Positions 36,447 to 46,393 of a stretch of DNA of 64,000 nt are shown here, piece after piece. A program made the position numbers and the translations under genes. The notes beneath the pieces are model-generated. The model was not told the DNA's origin. It searched no databases and saw nothing but the letters and a program-made list of their open reading frames with translations. Source of the DNA: Kitasatospora paranensis (GTDB lineage: Bacteria > Actinomycetota > Actinomycetes > Streptomycetales > Streptomycetaceae); the NCBI RefSeq assembly GCF_039544005.1, contig NZ_BAABKV010000001.1:1054001-1118000 (forward strand). The letters are read 5' to 3'. Every line of letters begins with the position of its first letter. The first letter of the stretch is position 1.

Positions 36447-37882
36447 TCACTGGATGCGCAGGGCCAGCGCGGGGCACCGGTCGACGGCCCGGGCCGCCTG
36501 CTGGAGCAGTTGCGGCGGCACCGGCATGACACCGGCGGCAGGGAAGCCGTCCGCCTCCAGGCTGATCACCTCGGGCAGGACGCTGGTGCAGAGCCCGTGG
36601 GCTTCGCAGAGCGTCCAGTCCACGACGATGCTTCCGGCGCTCTCCACGACCGGCAGCGGGAGCACGTCCTGGACGGGCCGGCCGCAGCCGCGCTGGTACG
36701 AGTGCAGCTGCAGGTCGTCGTCGAAGACCTCCAGGGCCGAGGCGACGAACCGGGAGGCGGCGTCGGGATGGCTGCACGCACCCCGCTTGGTGACCGCCCG
36801 CATCCGGTTCTCGACGAGCTCCAGGGCGGCCCGGCCGCCGCCCCTCACCACCTCCTCCAGGGCTTTGACCAGGGCGGGCAGTCCGAGGTAGCACGGCCCG
36901 CACTGGCCGGCCGTCTCCTCGGCCAGCCAACCGGCGATCCTGAGCACTTCGCCCAGCGGACAGGTCGTGGCCGGCAGCGGCAGGACGGCGCCGGCGCCCA
37001 GTGCCCCGCCGAGGCTCTGCATGGACTGACGGGACACCAGGGCCCGCGCGGCGGCCTCGGCGGTCAGCCACTTGCCGTGGTAGCCGCCGACCAGGACGCC
37101 CTGCCCGACGTCCATGCCGAACAGCGCGAGCAGCTCCGTGAGCGGGACGCCGGTGGGCGTCTCCACCACCTGGGAGCCGGCCAGGGTCAGCAGGACCGTC
37201 CCCGGCTCCGACGGAAGGCCGACCTCGCGGTAGGGCAGGGCCCCGAGGCGGGCCGCGACCGCGAGCTGCGCGTACGTCTCCGCGTTGGACAGCAGGGTGG
37301 GCAGACCCCCGACGCCGCTGTCGCTCGTCCGCACGCCGCCGCCGCGCGGGAGGGCGATCCCGCTGGTGATGCCGCGGGCCAGTGCGCTCCCCTCCCCCGA
37401 GACGAACCGCTCGGGGAGCCGGACGACCGACACCGGCAGCCGCATGAAGCGCCGCTCGTCCAGTGCCCTGCGCAGCGACTGCTCGGTGTCGGCCCGGGTG
37501 ACGCCGAGGACGACCTGGTCGGCGTCCAGCGCGTCGGCGGCCAGCAGGGCCCCGTCCAGGACCAGGTGGGGGTGCGCAGCAGGAGTGCGGCGTCCTTCAG
37601 ACAACTCGGTTCTCCTTCCGTTCCGTTGACCACCACGACCGGGCGGCTGCGGCGTCGGGCGGTCGCCTTGACGACGGCCCGGAGCTTTCTGGCGAACGGG
37701 AATCCGGCCCCGCCCCGGCCCCGCAGGTCCACGTTCTCGGCCAGGTCGGCCAGCTCCTCCGCCGACATCGCCGGCGGCCGGCCGTGCACGACGAGGTGGC
37801 CGCGGAAGTCCAGCCGCTCGGTGTGTTCCAGACCCGCGAACAGCACCGGCCGGTTGAGCCAGGCAATGGGTGCGCCGTTCAT
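36447..37882 (-). CDS. NuoF-like flavoprotein fused to a ferredoxin (frame change near 37572)
   Basis: About 478 residues when bridged. NADH/FMN site GRGGAGFPFARKL (55-67), FMN loop NGTEGEPSCLKDA, SLBB region, and an N1-like Fe-S region ETAGQCGPCYLGLP with a later Cys in RGACSHPDA. The first cysteine of the usual ESCGxCxPC is Ala here. The C-terminus is a small ferredoxin (VVDWTLCEAHGLC and DRCPALALRIQ), C-x5-C plus CP, as in [3Fe-4S]/[4Fe-4S] P450 ferredoxins. One C is missing in a CCCCC run at 37572. The ATG overlaps the stop of the heme membrane protein (ATGA). Predicted to accept NAD(P)H electrons. Confidence 0.85.
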
Positions 37883-38745
37883 CCGTCCTGCCGTCGTCGG
37901 CCGGTTCCGGCACCGACCGGCGGCCGGGCGGCGGGTTCGGGCCGGGCCGGAGCGGGCCGGACGGGGGCGGCGGCCCGGCGCCGGGCGTCCCGGCCCTGCA
38001 GGGCCAGCCGCAGCCCGAGCACGCCGATCACCCCCACGACGGCCACGCTGTAGAGCACGTTCACCCAGGGGGCGGGCACCCGGCCGGCGTTGAGGCCGTG
38101 GACGAGCGCGGCGCCCCAGGCCGGGTAGGCGCAGATGTGGACGATCCGCCAGCGCCTCGCCTCGCCCGTCCGCGCCAGCAGCCCGCGGGCCGCCCCGGCG
38201 AGGGCCACCGCCAGGAGCAGGTAGCCCGCGAGGACCCCCAGGCCCAGCACCACCGGCCGCTGCGGGTCGGCGAACGGGACGATGGCGGCGAGGGCGCCGA
38301 TCCGGCCCTGGATCAGCTTCATCCACACGTGCAGGGCGAGGAAGACCACGCCCGCGACACCCATCGTCCGGTGGATCGCCTGGGCGGCCAGCCGGTGGAC
38401 GGGGTACAGCAGCAGCCGGTCGGTCGCCGCGAGTCCCCACAGGACGGCGGAGGAGAACGACACCAGGGCGAGGACCCCGGCGGCGGCCCCCAGGAAAGCC
38501 TGCAGCGCGCCGTTGACGACCACCGCCGCCAGGCCCAGCCCCACCGCCAGCAGCGGAAGGAGCGACCACACCGTGGGTGCACCCCGGCCGCCGGTCTCGG
38601 GCCGGCCTCCGCCGGGCCCGGCCGGCCCCTGGGCGGTGCGGCCCGCCCGGTCCACCCGCTCCGTCCGGCCTCCCCGGCCGCCCCGGCGCGTTCGCGCCGG
38701 CCCTGCGGCCGAATGCCAGGATCGGCGTCCTTGCCCTGTCAACAT
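37879..38745 (-). CDS. ferric-reductase-like di-heme transmembrane protein
   Basis: 288 residues, intact. After a basic cytosolic lead of about 55 residues come six hydrophobic segments. Two of them carry histidine pairs with the spacing of NOX/ferric reductase b-hemes: His125-x13-His139 (IHRTMGVAGVVFLALH) and His203-x12-His216 (HICAYPAWGAALVH). No FAD/NAD domain is attached; the adjoining coupled NuoF-ferredoxin gene could supply electrons. GGAGGG precedes the ATG. Predicted to move electrons across the membrane. Confidence 0.85.
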   Translation of the reverse strand: MLTGQGRRSWHSAAGPARTRRGGRGGRTERVDRAGRTAQGPAGPGGGRPETGGRGAPTVWSLLPLLAVGLGLAAVVVNGALQAFLGAAAGVLALVSFSSAVLWGLAATDRLLLYPVHRLAAQAIHRTMGVAGVVFLALHVWMKLIQGRIGALAAIVPFADPQRPVVLGLGVLAGYLLLAVALAGAARGLLARTGEARRWRIVHICAYPAWGAALVHGLNAGRVPAPWVNVLYSVAVVGVIGVLGLRLALQGRDARRRAAAPVRPAPARPEPAARPPVGAGTGRRRQDG

Positions 38746-38867
38746 CGCTGCGCCCTCCGGCGTGTGCTGCTGTGCTCCGATGGAACGGGGACCCTGGCCC
38801 CGGGGCGGGCCGCGCGAGGACTGGTGACCGGGGCTCCCGGACCGGCCGCTGCCGTGGCCCGTGGCGG

Positions 38868-40285
38868 TCATCCGCAGCGACGCCCCTCGTTGATGCAGCT
38901 CACCATCTGGTCGAGCAGGTTCCGGTTCATCACGTTGATGAAGTCGCCGTGGTCGGTGACCGGGTTGTGGAGCTGCTCGGGGAAGCTGTCGACGGCGAAG
39001 CGCACGCCGGTCGGCACGTCGTAGGCGACGCGCTCCACCAGCTGGGGGATCGCCCGGAAGTTCTTGGGGCAGCTGCCGTTCGCCTGGGAGAAGGCCGTGT
39101 GGGTGCGGTGGTTGGCGCTGTCGATGTTCTTGCCGTCCCAGCAGTCCGGGAACTTCAGGGTCCGCACGACCCGGCTGCCGTTGGGGCAGATCGGGTACTT
39201 GTCGGCGAGCTGCCGGTTCTCGAACCCGGTGCAGCTCCACGAGGCGTGGGCGTTGGCCGGCCCGTTGGTGAGGGCCTTGGCGTCGCCGGTGATGATCCGC
39301 AGGAATCGGGTCATCGGCTGGACCTTGTTCCCGGCGGCGGAGTTGTAGGTGATCTGGACGTCCGCCGGCTGCAGGATGCGCCCCACGTTGCTGTCCTGGC
39401 CGCCGCCCGGCGCCTTGGCGTCCTTCTCGGTCACGCCGTTGAGGAGCCGCAGCACCGGCCAGTAGTAGGCGGACTGGTCCCCGTTCGAACAGGTGGTGCC
39501 GGCGCGGGCGAGCCGGTTGTTCGCGGAGAACGCGTCGGTGATGAGGTTCCCCACGTAGTCGTGCATGTGGTGGGCGCCGTTGCTCACCCCGGGGGCCACG
39601 ATCACGTTGTCGGGGTTGAGGTGGCGGTTCTCGTTGCGGCCGCACTGCGAGGTGAAGGTGCCGGTGGCCGACCCGGTGCGGGCGGGCTTGGCGACGTTCG
39701 GGGAGACGGTGCGGATGTCGACGAAGCCGCGTCCGAGGCCGCTCCCCGATTGCCGGAGCCCTTGCTCAGGGCGGCCGGGCCCGAGGGGCCGGACGAGCCG
39801 GACGAGCCGGCCTGGGCGTCGGGTGCGTAGTCCCGGGCGGACGCGTCGACCACCAGGTCGCGCCGGATCCCGCAGCTCGCCAGCCCGGTGAGGTCCCCGG
39901 GCAGACCGGCGTCCGGCCCGGCGCTGGCCTTGAGGTTGCGCAGCGTGGTGGTGCGCTTGGCGACCAGGGCGTCCATCACGCGCTGCTCGCCGCCCCCGGC
40001 GCCGGGAGCCATGAGGCTCCGGTAGGCGTCCGCCACCTGGACGTCGAGGTCGGCGAGATCCCGGTCGACGGCCGGCTGGGCGGCCGCCGGCACCTGGTCC
40101 AGCAGTGAGCCGACGTCGCCGCAGGCGACCGTGCCCATCCGGGTGGCGGCCGGCTGCGCGGGCGGCTGGCGCTGCCCGGCGAACGCCGCGACCGTGAGCA
40201 CCGACGCTCCGGTGACCGCCAGCACCCCGGCCAGCAGCAGGGCCAGCATCCTCCGCCTGGCCTTGTCACGTTTGTGAATCCTCAT
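38868..40285 (-). CDS. secreted DUF1996-family protein (frame change near 39750)
   Basis: About 472 residues when bridged. A Sec signal (RRRMLALLLAGVLAVTGASV) is followed by a helical region (residues about 50-150) and a Ser/Gly linker, then DUF1996: NVIVAPGVSNGAHHMHDYVG, GILQP-type motif GRILQPADVQITYN, PICPNGSRVVRTLKFPDCWD and ANHRTHTAFSQANGSCP. The histidine cluster AHHMHDY and several cysteines could bind metal. DUF1996 is found in fungal and actinobacterial secreted proteins of unknown activity. It lies in the redox gene run. Confidence 0.85.
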
Positions 40286-40410
40286 GTTCGCACCCTCGGA
40301 ACGGGATCGGGCCTGTGGGACAGGCCGTGGGCAGCCTTGTTGCTGCATGTGTCAGGGGATTTCGGAAAGGTCCCGGGACCTGTCGGACGGCACTGCTTCG
40401 GAGAGATTGC

Positions 40411-41118
40411 CTAGCGCCGCGTCGCGGACGGCGAGGGCGCGGCGGCCGGCGGCGAGGACAGGTCTCCGAATTTCACCAGCCCGGTGGCCTCCAGGACCAT
40501 CATGTGGTCGAGAACGGTCGAATTCGCCAGGGTCGCGAGATCCCGGACGGCGGAATTCTGGGTACTGGCGCGCACCTGGGCGACGACGGCGAACACCTGC
40601 CCGTGCGCATTGCGCACGATATTCGCGAAGAGCCGGTCGAATTCGTCGCCCTGGGCGGCGTCCAGCTGTTTCAGCCAGGCCTGCTGCTGGGCGGAGGGTG
40701 CACTGGGGACGTCCAGCCCCAGTGTCCCCGCCGTCTGCAGCACCGCCTGGTCGAGCTCGGTGTGCCCGTCGATCAGGTGCTGGCCGGCCGTCCTGACCTC
40801 AGGGGTGCCGCCCTTGGTGACGGCCATCCGGCCTGCGGGGATCTCCCACAGCCCGGCCCACCGGACCCGTTTGACGAAGTCCCGGTCGACCGCCGTCAGC
40901 GGCCCGGTCGGTGTCTGCACCGTGCCCGGTGCGCCGCCCGCCGCCTGCGGACTGCGGTACGAGCCCGCCGAACGCACCACCGGCACGACCAATGCCGTCA
41001 CCGTGGACATCAGCGCCACGATGATGAGAAGAGTGGCGAACGACCGCGGAAGACGAGTCGCCTTGGGGAAACCATAGGCCACTTTCCCGGGTCCGCGCTT
41101 CTTCCTCGAAGATGACAT
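40411..41118 (-). CDS. DUF4142 membrane-anchored protein
   Basis: 235 residues from the ATG at 41118 (GAGGAA 6 nt upstream). There is one N-terminal transmembrane helix (FATLLIIVALMSTVTALVVP), then an all-helical ferritin-like DUF4142 domain: LTAVDRDFVKRVRWAGLWEI, TAGQHLIDGHTELDQAVLQ, EFDRLFANIVRNAHGQVFAV and STVLDHMMVLEATGLV. Histidines at the positions seen in DUF4142 suggest a metal site. First gene of the leftward redox run. Confidence 0.87.
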   Translation of the reverse strand: MSSSRKKRGPGKVAYGFPKATRLPRSFATLLIIVALMSTVTALVVPVVRSAGSYRSPQAAGGAPGTVQTPTGPLTAVDRDFVKRVRWAGLWEIPAGRMAVTKGGTPEVRTAGQHLIDGHTELDQAVLQTAGTLGLDVPSAPSAQQQAWLKQLDAAQGDEFDRLFANIVRNAHGQVFAVVAQVRASTQNSAVRDLATLANSTVLDHMMVLEATGLVKFGDLSSPPAAAPSPSATRR

Positions 41119-41320
41119 CGATTTCCTCATCACGCCGGGGCGGGCGAACACGCCGGCCCGCCTCCGGAATTCCCTTCCGGTGGTTTCCGGCTTGCCGCGA
41201 CGAACAACCTACGGGACACAGGGGTGCCCGTCGGTGAATTCGTCGACATGGACAGAATGCGGACGTCGGGGATCCCGGTCGGAAGTCACGGGAATTCGGG
41301 ACGGCCGGACGCGGTACGGC

Positions 41321-42088
41321 TCAGGGTCCGATGGGCCGGATGTCCTGCCGGGGCCCGGAGGCCTGACGCGACGGCAGTTCCTCCGCTCTGTGGCGCAGCC
41401 GGGCGCACTCGGCGGCCATGCCGTGGATCTTCAGCGCCAGCAGGATCTCGAACCGCGCCTGCGAGGTGCGCAGGCTGCTGCCGAAGAGCCGCTCCAGCTT
41501 CCGGAGCCGGTACCGGACGGTCTGCGGGTGGATGCGCAGCAGCAGCGCGGCGCCGGTCGCACCCCCGCCCTCCAGCCAGGCGAGCAGGGTCTGTTCCATC
41601 CTGGTCTGCTGGGTCGGCGTCATGTCCTGGAGCCGGGCGAGCCATTTGGCGGACAGGTGGCCGGCGAGCAGCGGGTCCTGGAGGAGCACCACCTTGGCCA
41701 GGTGGTCCTCGACGAAGAGGATCTCCCCCGTGCTGCCGGGTCGTTGCGGCGTCAGCGCCAGCAGGGTGCGGGCCCAGCGCAGCGAGGCTCCGGCGTCCGC
41801 ACGCGCCACCACGGGGCCGACCACCGCCGACCGGCCCTGGAGCCAGCGGACGAGCGTCCGGTGCATCCCCGGGGCCGGGTCCGGGATCAAGAGGTACGGC
41901 TCGGGGCCGTGGAGGTAGGCGACGACCTTCGCGGCGGAGAGTCCGGGCGGGGGCGGCCCGGGCGAGACGGTGAGCGCCACCGCCTGGACCGCTCTCGGGC
42001 GGTCCCGCAGCACGGGCCGGCCGGCGGGCTCGGCCGACCGGCGCCGCACCGGTTCGCGGCGGCCGTCGGTCAGGGTCAGTGAATCCAC
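41321..42088 (-). CDS. PucR-type helix-turn-helix regulator
   Basis: 255 residues from a GTG with AAGGAG upstream. The C-terminal HTH_30 of PucR/CdaR regulators is clear (TLLAWLEGGGATGAALLLRI, HPQTVRYRLRKLERLFGSSL), preceded by a GGDEF-derived-like sensor segment (VVARADAGASLRWARTLLAL). The N-terminal domain is short. It is upstream of and codirectional with the redox genes and divergent from a LysR gene, so it is the best candidate for their regulator. Confidence 0.85.
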   Translation of the reverse strand: MDSLTLTDGRREPVRRRSAEPAGRPVLRDRPRAVQAVALTVSPGPPPPGLSAAKVVAYLHGPEPYLLIPDPAPGMHRTLVRWLQGRSAVVGPVVARADAGASLRWARTLLALTPQRPGSTGEILFVEDHLAKVVLLQDPLLAGHLSAKWLARLQDMTPTQQTRMEQTLLAWLEGGGATGAALLLRIHPQTVRYRLRKLERLFGSSLRTSQARFEILLALKIHGMAAECARLRHRAEELPSRQASGPRQDIRPIGP

Positions 42089-42580
42089 AGCGGCTCCTTC
42101 CACGGCGTGCCGGGACGGCACCACCGGGGTCGGGCACGGGACTTGGCGAGATCGGCCGTGCGCCGGCCGGTCGGGGCGGGCATCCGGCGCGTGAGAGCGC
42201 AGGACGGAGAATGCGCTGCCGGTCGACCACTGGGGCAAGGGTGCACCGGAACACCTCCCGGGGAACTGCCGGCCACAGGCGGGCCGGTCACCAGGGAAAG
42301 AGACCCGATTCGGGTTTACGTCCCGCGCCTTTGCCCATCCTTTACCCTGGGCCGGGGGCCCGGCCGCACTCTGCCGACGCCGGCCGGCACCGCCGGGCAG
42401 GCCGTCAATCTCCGTGCGAGGAAGGGGAGACGGGCCCACCCACGCCGCCGCTCCGGCCGCACCGGAGAGGGATCCAGGCTGTGAGAAGGGCCCGGCGCAA
42501 GGTACATTGCCCTACCGGCCGGGCCGACGAGGCACCGCGCCGGCCCCTGTGTCCCATACCGTCCGGACGCGAGCGAGGCC
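42089..42580. other. divergent intergenic region between pucR-type and lysR genes
   Basis: About 490 nt, including the two promoters. No credible ORF: the open frames here lack ribosome sites and family-like sequence. I see no strong dyad. Confidence 0.4.
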
Positions 42581-43485
42581 ATGATGCGGCTCAACCTCAA
42601 TCAACTGGCGATCTTCGCACAGGTCATCGAATGCGAGGGTTCTCGGCCGCGGGCCAGGTCCTCTTCCTGAGCCAGTCGTCCGTGTCGAAACAGGTGCAGA
42701 ACCTGGAGATAGCCCTGCGGACCCAGTTGGTCGACCGCTCGGGCCCCAAGATCCGCCCCACCCTGGCCGGCGAGGTCCTGCTGGCGCAGAGCAAGGAGGT
42801 GCTGGCGTTGGCCGACCAGGCCGTCGCGGCCGTCCAGGCCGCGGCGCTCCTCCGCTCGGAGCCCCTGGTGATCGGCAGCACGAGCACCGTCGGCGGGCAC
42901 TTCCTGCCCCTCGTCCTGCAGGAGCTCCGGCGCCGGGAGCCCGCCGTGCGGTTCGGCCTCACCGTCAGCACCGCCGGTCAACTCGCCGAGGCGCTGGAGG
43001 AGGGCCGGACGGGCATCGGACTGAGCGCCAGCACCCTGCCGCCCGGCCGGCACCGGTCGGAGCGGCTCGCCGACGACGACATGCTCCTCGTCTGCCCGGC
43101 CGACCACCCGCTGGCCGGACGGGACGTCCGACCCGCGGACCTGACCGGGGAGACCTTCCTGCTGCGCGAGTGCGGCTCCCAGACGCGCCGTCAGCTGACC
43201 GACCTGCTGCACAGCTGGGACATCGCCGGTGCCCGGACCCTCGACCTGTGGGGCACGGAGGGCATCAAGGAGGCCGTGCGGATCGGCCTCGGGGTGGGGT
43301 TGGTGCCGCGCGGGTCCGTCCGGCTCGAACTCCGCCACGGCGTGCTGGCCGAGCTGGGGATCCGCCCGGCGCCCGAACGTCGCACGGTGATGGCCAACTG
43401 GACGCTGGCGCGCCCGCTGACGGCCTACGAACAACTCCTGCTCACGATCCTGCGGGAGGCCGCACGGACGACCGCCGCGGCCTGA
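42581..43485 (+). CDS. LysR-family transcriptional regulator (frame change near 42635)
   Basis: About 301 residues when bridged. The HTH begins [17 protein letters not shown] and continues in another frame as [20 protein letters not shown], followed by the CysB-like effector domain ([34 protein letters not shown]). One base appears lost in GCGAGGGTTC. Start ATG at 42581 or 42584. Divergent from the PucR-type gene. The effector and targets are unknown. Confidence 0.85.
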
Positions 43486-43630
43486 CGCCCGGCCCGTCGG
43501 CGGCCCCGGCGGCCCGATGGGCCCGGCACGCGGCGGCGCACGGCCGGGTCGTCCCGACTCCGGTGTCCGTCGTCCTGGGAGGAGGGCTCAGACTGGGTCG
43601 GAGCACCTTTCGCACCGGAGGACGGATTTC

Positions 43631-44462
43631 ATGGCTGAACGACCCTTGACGCTGATGGCAGTGCACGCCCACCCCGACGACGAGGCCACCGGGACAGGCG
43701 GCGTGCTGGCGCGGTACGCGGCGGAGGGCATTCGCACGGTCCTCGTCACCTGTACCGACGGTGGTTGCGGCGACGGACCGGGGTGCCAAGCCGGGCGAGC
43801 CCGGGCACGATCCGGCGGCCGTCGTCGCCATGCGCCGCGAGGAACTCGAAGCGAGCTGCGAGGTCCTGAAGGTCGACCATCTGGAACTGCTGGAGTACGC
43901 CGACTCCGGGATGATGGGCTGGCCGGCCAACGACGCCCCCGGGTCGTTCTGGCGGACGCCCGTGGCGGACGGCGCGGCCCGCCTGGCCGAACTGCTGCAC
44001 CACTACCGGCCCGACGTGGTGGTGACGTACGACGAGAACGGGTTCTACGGTCACCCCGACCACATCCAGGCGAACCGGATCACGATGGCGGCCCTGGCGA
44101 TCACCGGGCTGACGCCGAAGGTGTACTGGACGACGGCGCCGCGCTCGATGATGCAGCGCTTCGGTGAGGTCATGCGCGAGTTCGGTGGCGAGCAGGCGGA
44201 GCCGGACCCGGCGGAGGCCGCCGCGCTGGCCGAGATCGGGCTCCCCGACGAGGAGATCACCACCTGGGTGGACACCACCGAGTTCGGCGGCCAGAAGTTC
44301 GACGCGCTGGCCGCGCACGCCAGCCAGGGCGAGAACATCTTCTTCCTGAAGATGGGCAAGGAGCGGTTCACCGACCTGATGGGGGTGGAGACCTTCGTGC
44401 GGGTCCAGGACACCACCGGCGCGGCCGTGCCGGAGAACGACCTCTTCGCCGGACTGCGCTGA
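43631..44462 (+). CDS. mca: mycothiol S-conjugate amidase (frame change near 43780)
   Basis: About 278 residues when bridged, PIG-L/LmbE deacetylase family. The zinc-binding start is [20 protein letters not shown] (His14, Asp17), the third ligand region is [12 protein letters not shown], and Mca-type features include [21 protein letters not shown] and MMGWPAND. Two G appear missing in CCGGGGTGCC. GGAGG precedes the ATG. The enzyme cleaves mycothiol S-conjugates to mercapturic acids for export, completing a detoxification route with MscR in this window. Confidence 0.9.
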
Positions 44463-44490
44463 CCCGCAGGGGCGGGCCCGGGCCGGCGGG

Positions 44491-44525
44491 CCGGGGCGGT
44501 GCCGGGAGACCGGACACCGCCCCGG
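44491..44525. terminator. bidirectional terminator between mca and beta-helix gene
   Basis: Perfect 11-bp stem CCGGGGCGGTG / CACCGCCCCGG with a 13-nt loop, between two converging genes. Confidence 0.7.
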
Positions 44526-44532
44526 TGGTGCG

Positions 44533-46326
44533 TCAGACGGTCGCGACACCGTTCGAGTAGCGCTTCATGAAGTAGGTGCCGAAGCCGTCCTGCACCGGGT
44601 CGCCGCTGTTGTTGACGCAGTGCAGGATGCCTCCGCCGCCGGGGCCGTTGAGGCAGACGGTCATCAGGTCGGTGAGCACCACACCGCGGGTGTCGGGCAC
44701 CTCGTAGGCCCGCGCGGTGTGGATGTCGGCCTGCAGGTTGAAGAAGCAGTAGCTGCCCAGGCCCCAGGCCTGGTGGTCGGTGACGGAGTCGGCGACCTTG
44801 TACGCGGCGTAGCCGCTGGTGCCGTTGTGCGTCCAGGCGGACTGGGTGGGGACGTCGTAGGGGTGCTCGTTCTGGAAGAAGTAGGTGCGGCCGTGGTTGC
44901 CCTTCCAGAGCACCTCGTAGTTCTGGAAGTGCTCGACGAACAGGCCGTAGGTGGTGACCCGGTCGCCGTTGACGAGGAAGCCGATGCCGGCGGGGTTGAC
45001 CGACCAGCCGACGCTGCCGTCGAGGCCGTGGTCGGCACGCCAGATCCAGACGTGGTCGACGATCACGTCGTTGCTGTCGATCCGGATGCCGACCTCGGTG
45101 CCGCCGGGCACGAAACCGCCGACGCGGACGAACACGTCGAAGAGCGCGGTGGGGCGGGCGGCGTGGCTCCTCCGGCTGTGGCCGTCCCCGACGCCGAGCA
45201 GGACGCGGGAGCCGGCCGAGGCGGTTTCCAGGAGCACACAGGCGATGGTGACGTCGTCGACATCGGCGACCTCGACGAGCGAGTTGCCGTCGACGGCCTG
45301 GAGGGTGGCCAGACCCAGGCCGAGGACGACCGTGCCGGGCCGGGAGACGCGCAGCGGGTCGGAGAGCCGGTAGATGCCCGGGGTGAGCAGCAGGTGCTGC
45401 CCCTGGGAGAGGGCGCGGTTGATCGTCCTGGCGGAGTCGCCGGGCCGGGCCACGTAGAAGTGCGACAGCGGGACGCTGTGCCCGGCGGCCCTGCCCGAAG
45501 CCCAGGTCGTCCCGGCGGAGTTGCGGCGCAGGGCCGGGACGAAGACGTGGTACGAGCCGTGGGCGTCGACGGTGAGGAACGGCTTCTCCCGGACGACGGG
45601 GGTGCGGTCGACCGTGGTCATCGGAGGGGCGGGGAAGCTCTGCGCGGGAGCACCCTCGGTGCCGACGAAGACCATGTTCCAGTTGGAGCCCGTCCAACTG
45701 CCGAAGGTGTCGTTGCGGGACAGCCACTGCTGCTGCGAACCCGACTCGACCTGGCCGTCCACCACGCTGTCGGCGAGGAATCCGCCACTGGACCAGCGGT
45801 TGCCGGGCGGGCTCGGCCACAGGGTCATGTTGCCCTTGACGTGCGTGCGGCGCATCGGGGCCGCCTGGGAGACCGCCCAGCGCTCCAGGCCGTCCGGCGG
45901 GACGATGCACAGGTTCTCGGCGGCCCGCCAGAAGTTCTGCGTGCCGTTGCCCTCGAACCACTGTGCGTCCGAGGTGACGTGACCGTTGATCACCACATCG
46001 TCGGGACTCTCGCCGAGGCCGAGGACGTGCGTGTAGAAGCCGACGTTGATGTCGACGTTGTAGGTGCCCGGCTTGAAGGCCAGGGCGTACCGCTCGGAGC
46101 CGAACTGGTTGGACTCCTGGATCTTGAACACGGCGTCGACCTGGGCCTGGATCGCCGCATCGCCCATGGAGGGGTCGAAGACCAGGACGTTGGCACCCAG
46201 GTGGGTGGTCCCGCGGGCGTCCGGCGCGGCCGAGGCCGAGCCGGCCGAGAGGCCGCCGACCATGGGCAGGGCGGCGGCGACCGCTGCGCCGCGGAGCACG
46301 GTTCTGCGGTTCGGGGTGACAGACAT
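44533..46326 (-). CDS. Tat-exported right-handed beta-helix protein
   Basis: 597 residues, intact. N-terminus RRTVLRGAAVAAALPMVGGL fits a twin-arginine signal. The mature protein has repeated short strands of a parallel beta-helix (VNINVGFYTHVLGLGESPDD-like start, RVSRPGTVVLGLGLATLQAV, GIRIDSNDVIVDHVWIWRAD), as in GH55/pectate-lyase-like proteins. Streptomyces homologues carry unhelpful labels such as adenylyl cyclase or coagulation factor 5/8. No catalytic residues can be assigned. A LacI-type palindrome upstream suggests sugar control, hence a polysaccharide-active enzyme by inference. Confidence 0.8.
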   Translation of the reverse strand: MSVTPNRRTVLRGAAVAAALPMVGGLSAGSASAAPDARGTTHLGANVLVFDPSMGDAAIQAQVDAVFKIQESNQFGSERYALAFKPGTYNVDINVGFYTHVLGLGESPDDVVINGHVTSDAQWFEGNGTQNFWRAAENLCIVPPDGLERWAVSQAAPMRRTHVKGNMTLWPSPPGNRWSSGGFLADSVVDGQVESGSQQQWLSRNDTFGSWTGSNWNMVFVGTEGAPAQSFPAPPMTTVDRTPVVREKPFLTVDAHGSYHVFVPALRRNSAGTTWASGRAAGHSVPLSHFYVARPGDSARTINRALSQGQHLLLTPGIYRLSDPLRVSRPGTVVLGLGLATLQAVDGNSLVEVADVDDVTIACVLLETASAGSRVLLGVGDGHSRRSHAARPTALFDVFVRVGGFVPGGTEVGIRIDSNDVIVDHVWIWRADHGLDGSVGWSVNPAGIGFLVNGDRVTTYGLFVEHFQNYEVLWKGNHGRTYFFQNEHPYDVPTQSAWTHNGTSGYAAYKVADSVTDHQAWGLGSYCFFNLQADIHTARAYEVPDTRGVVLTDLMTVCLNGPGGGGILHCVNNSGDPVQDGFGTYFMKRYSNGVATV

Positions 46327-46381
46327 GACTCTCCCTGGCGTGGGTGGATGGGGAGGGGCCGGGCAGGGTTCTCGACGGAGT

Positions 46382-46393
46382 GAGAGCGCTCTC
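46382..46393. promoter_or_regulatory. LacI-type palindrome GAGAGCGCTCTC
   Basis: A perfect 12-bp dyad with central GCGC, resembling CebR-class operators. It lies 56-67 nt upstream of the beta-helix gene start. Confidence 0.55.
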
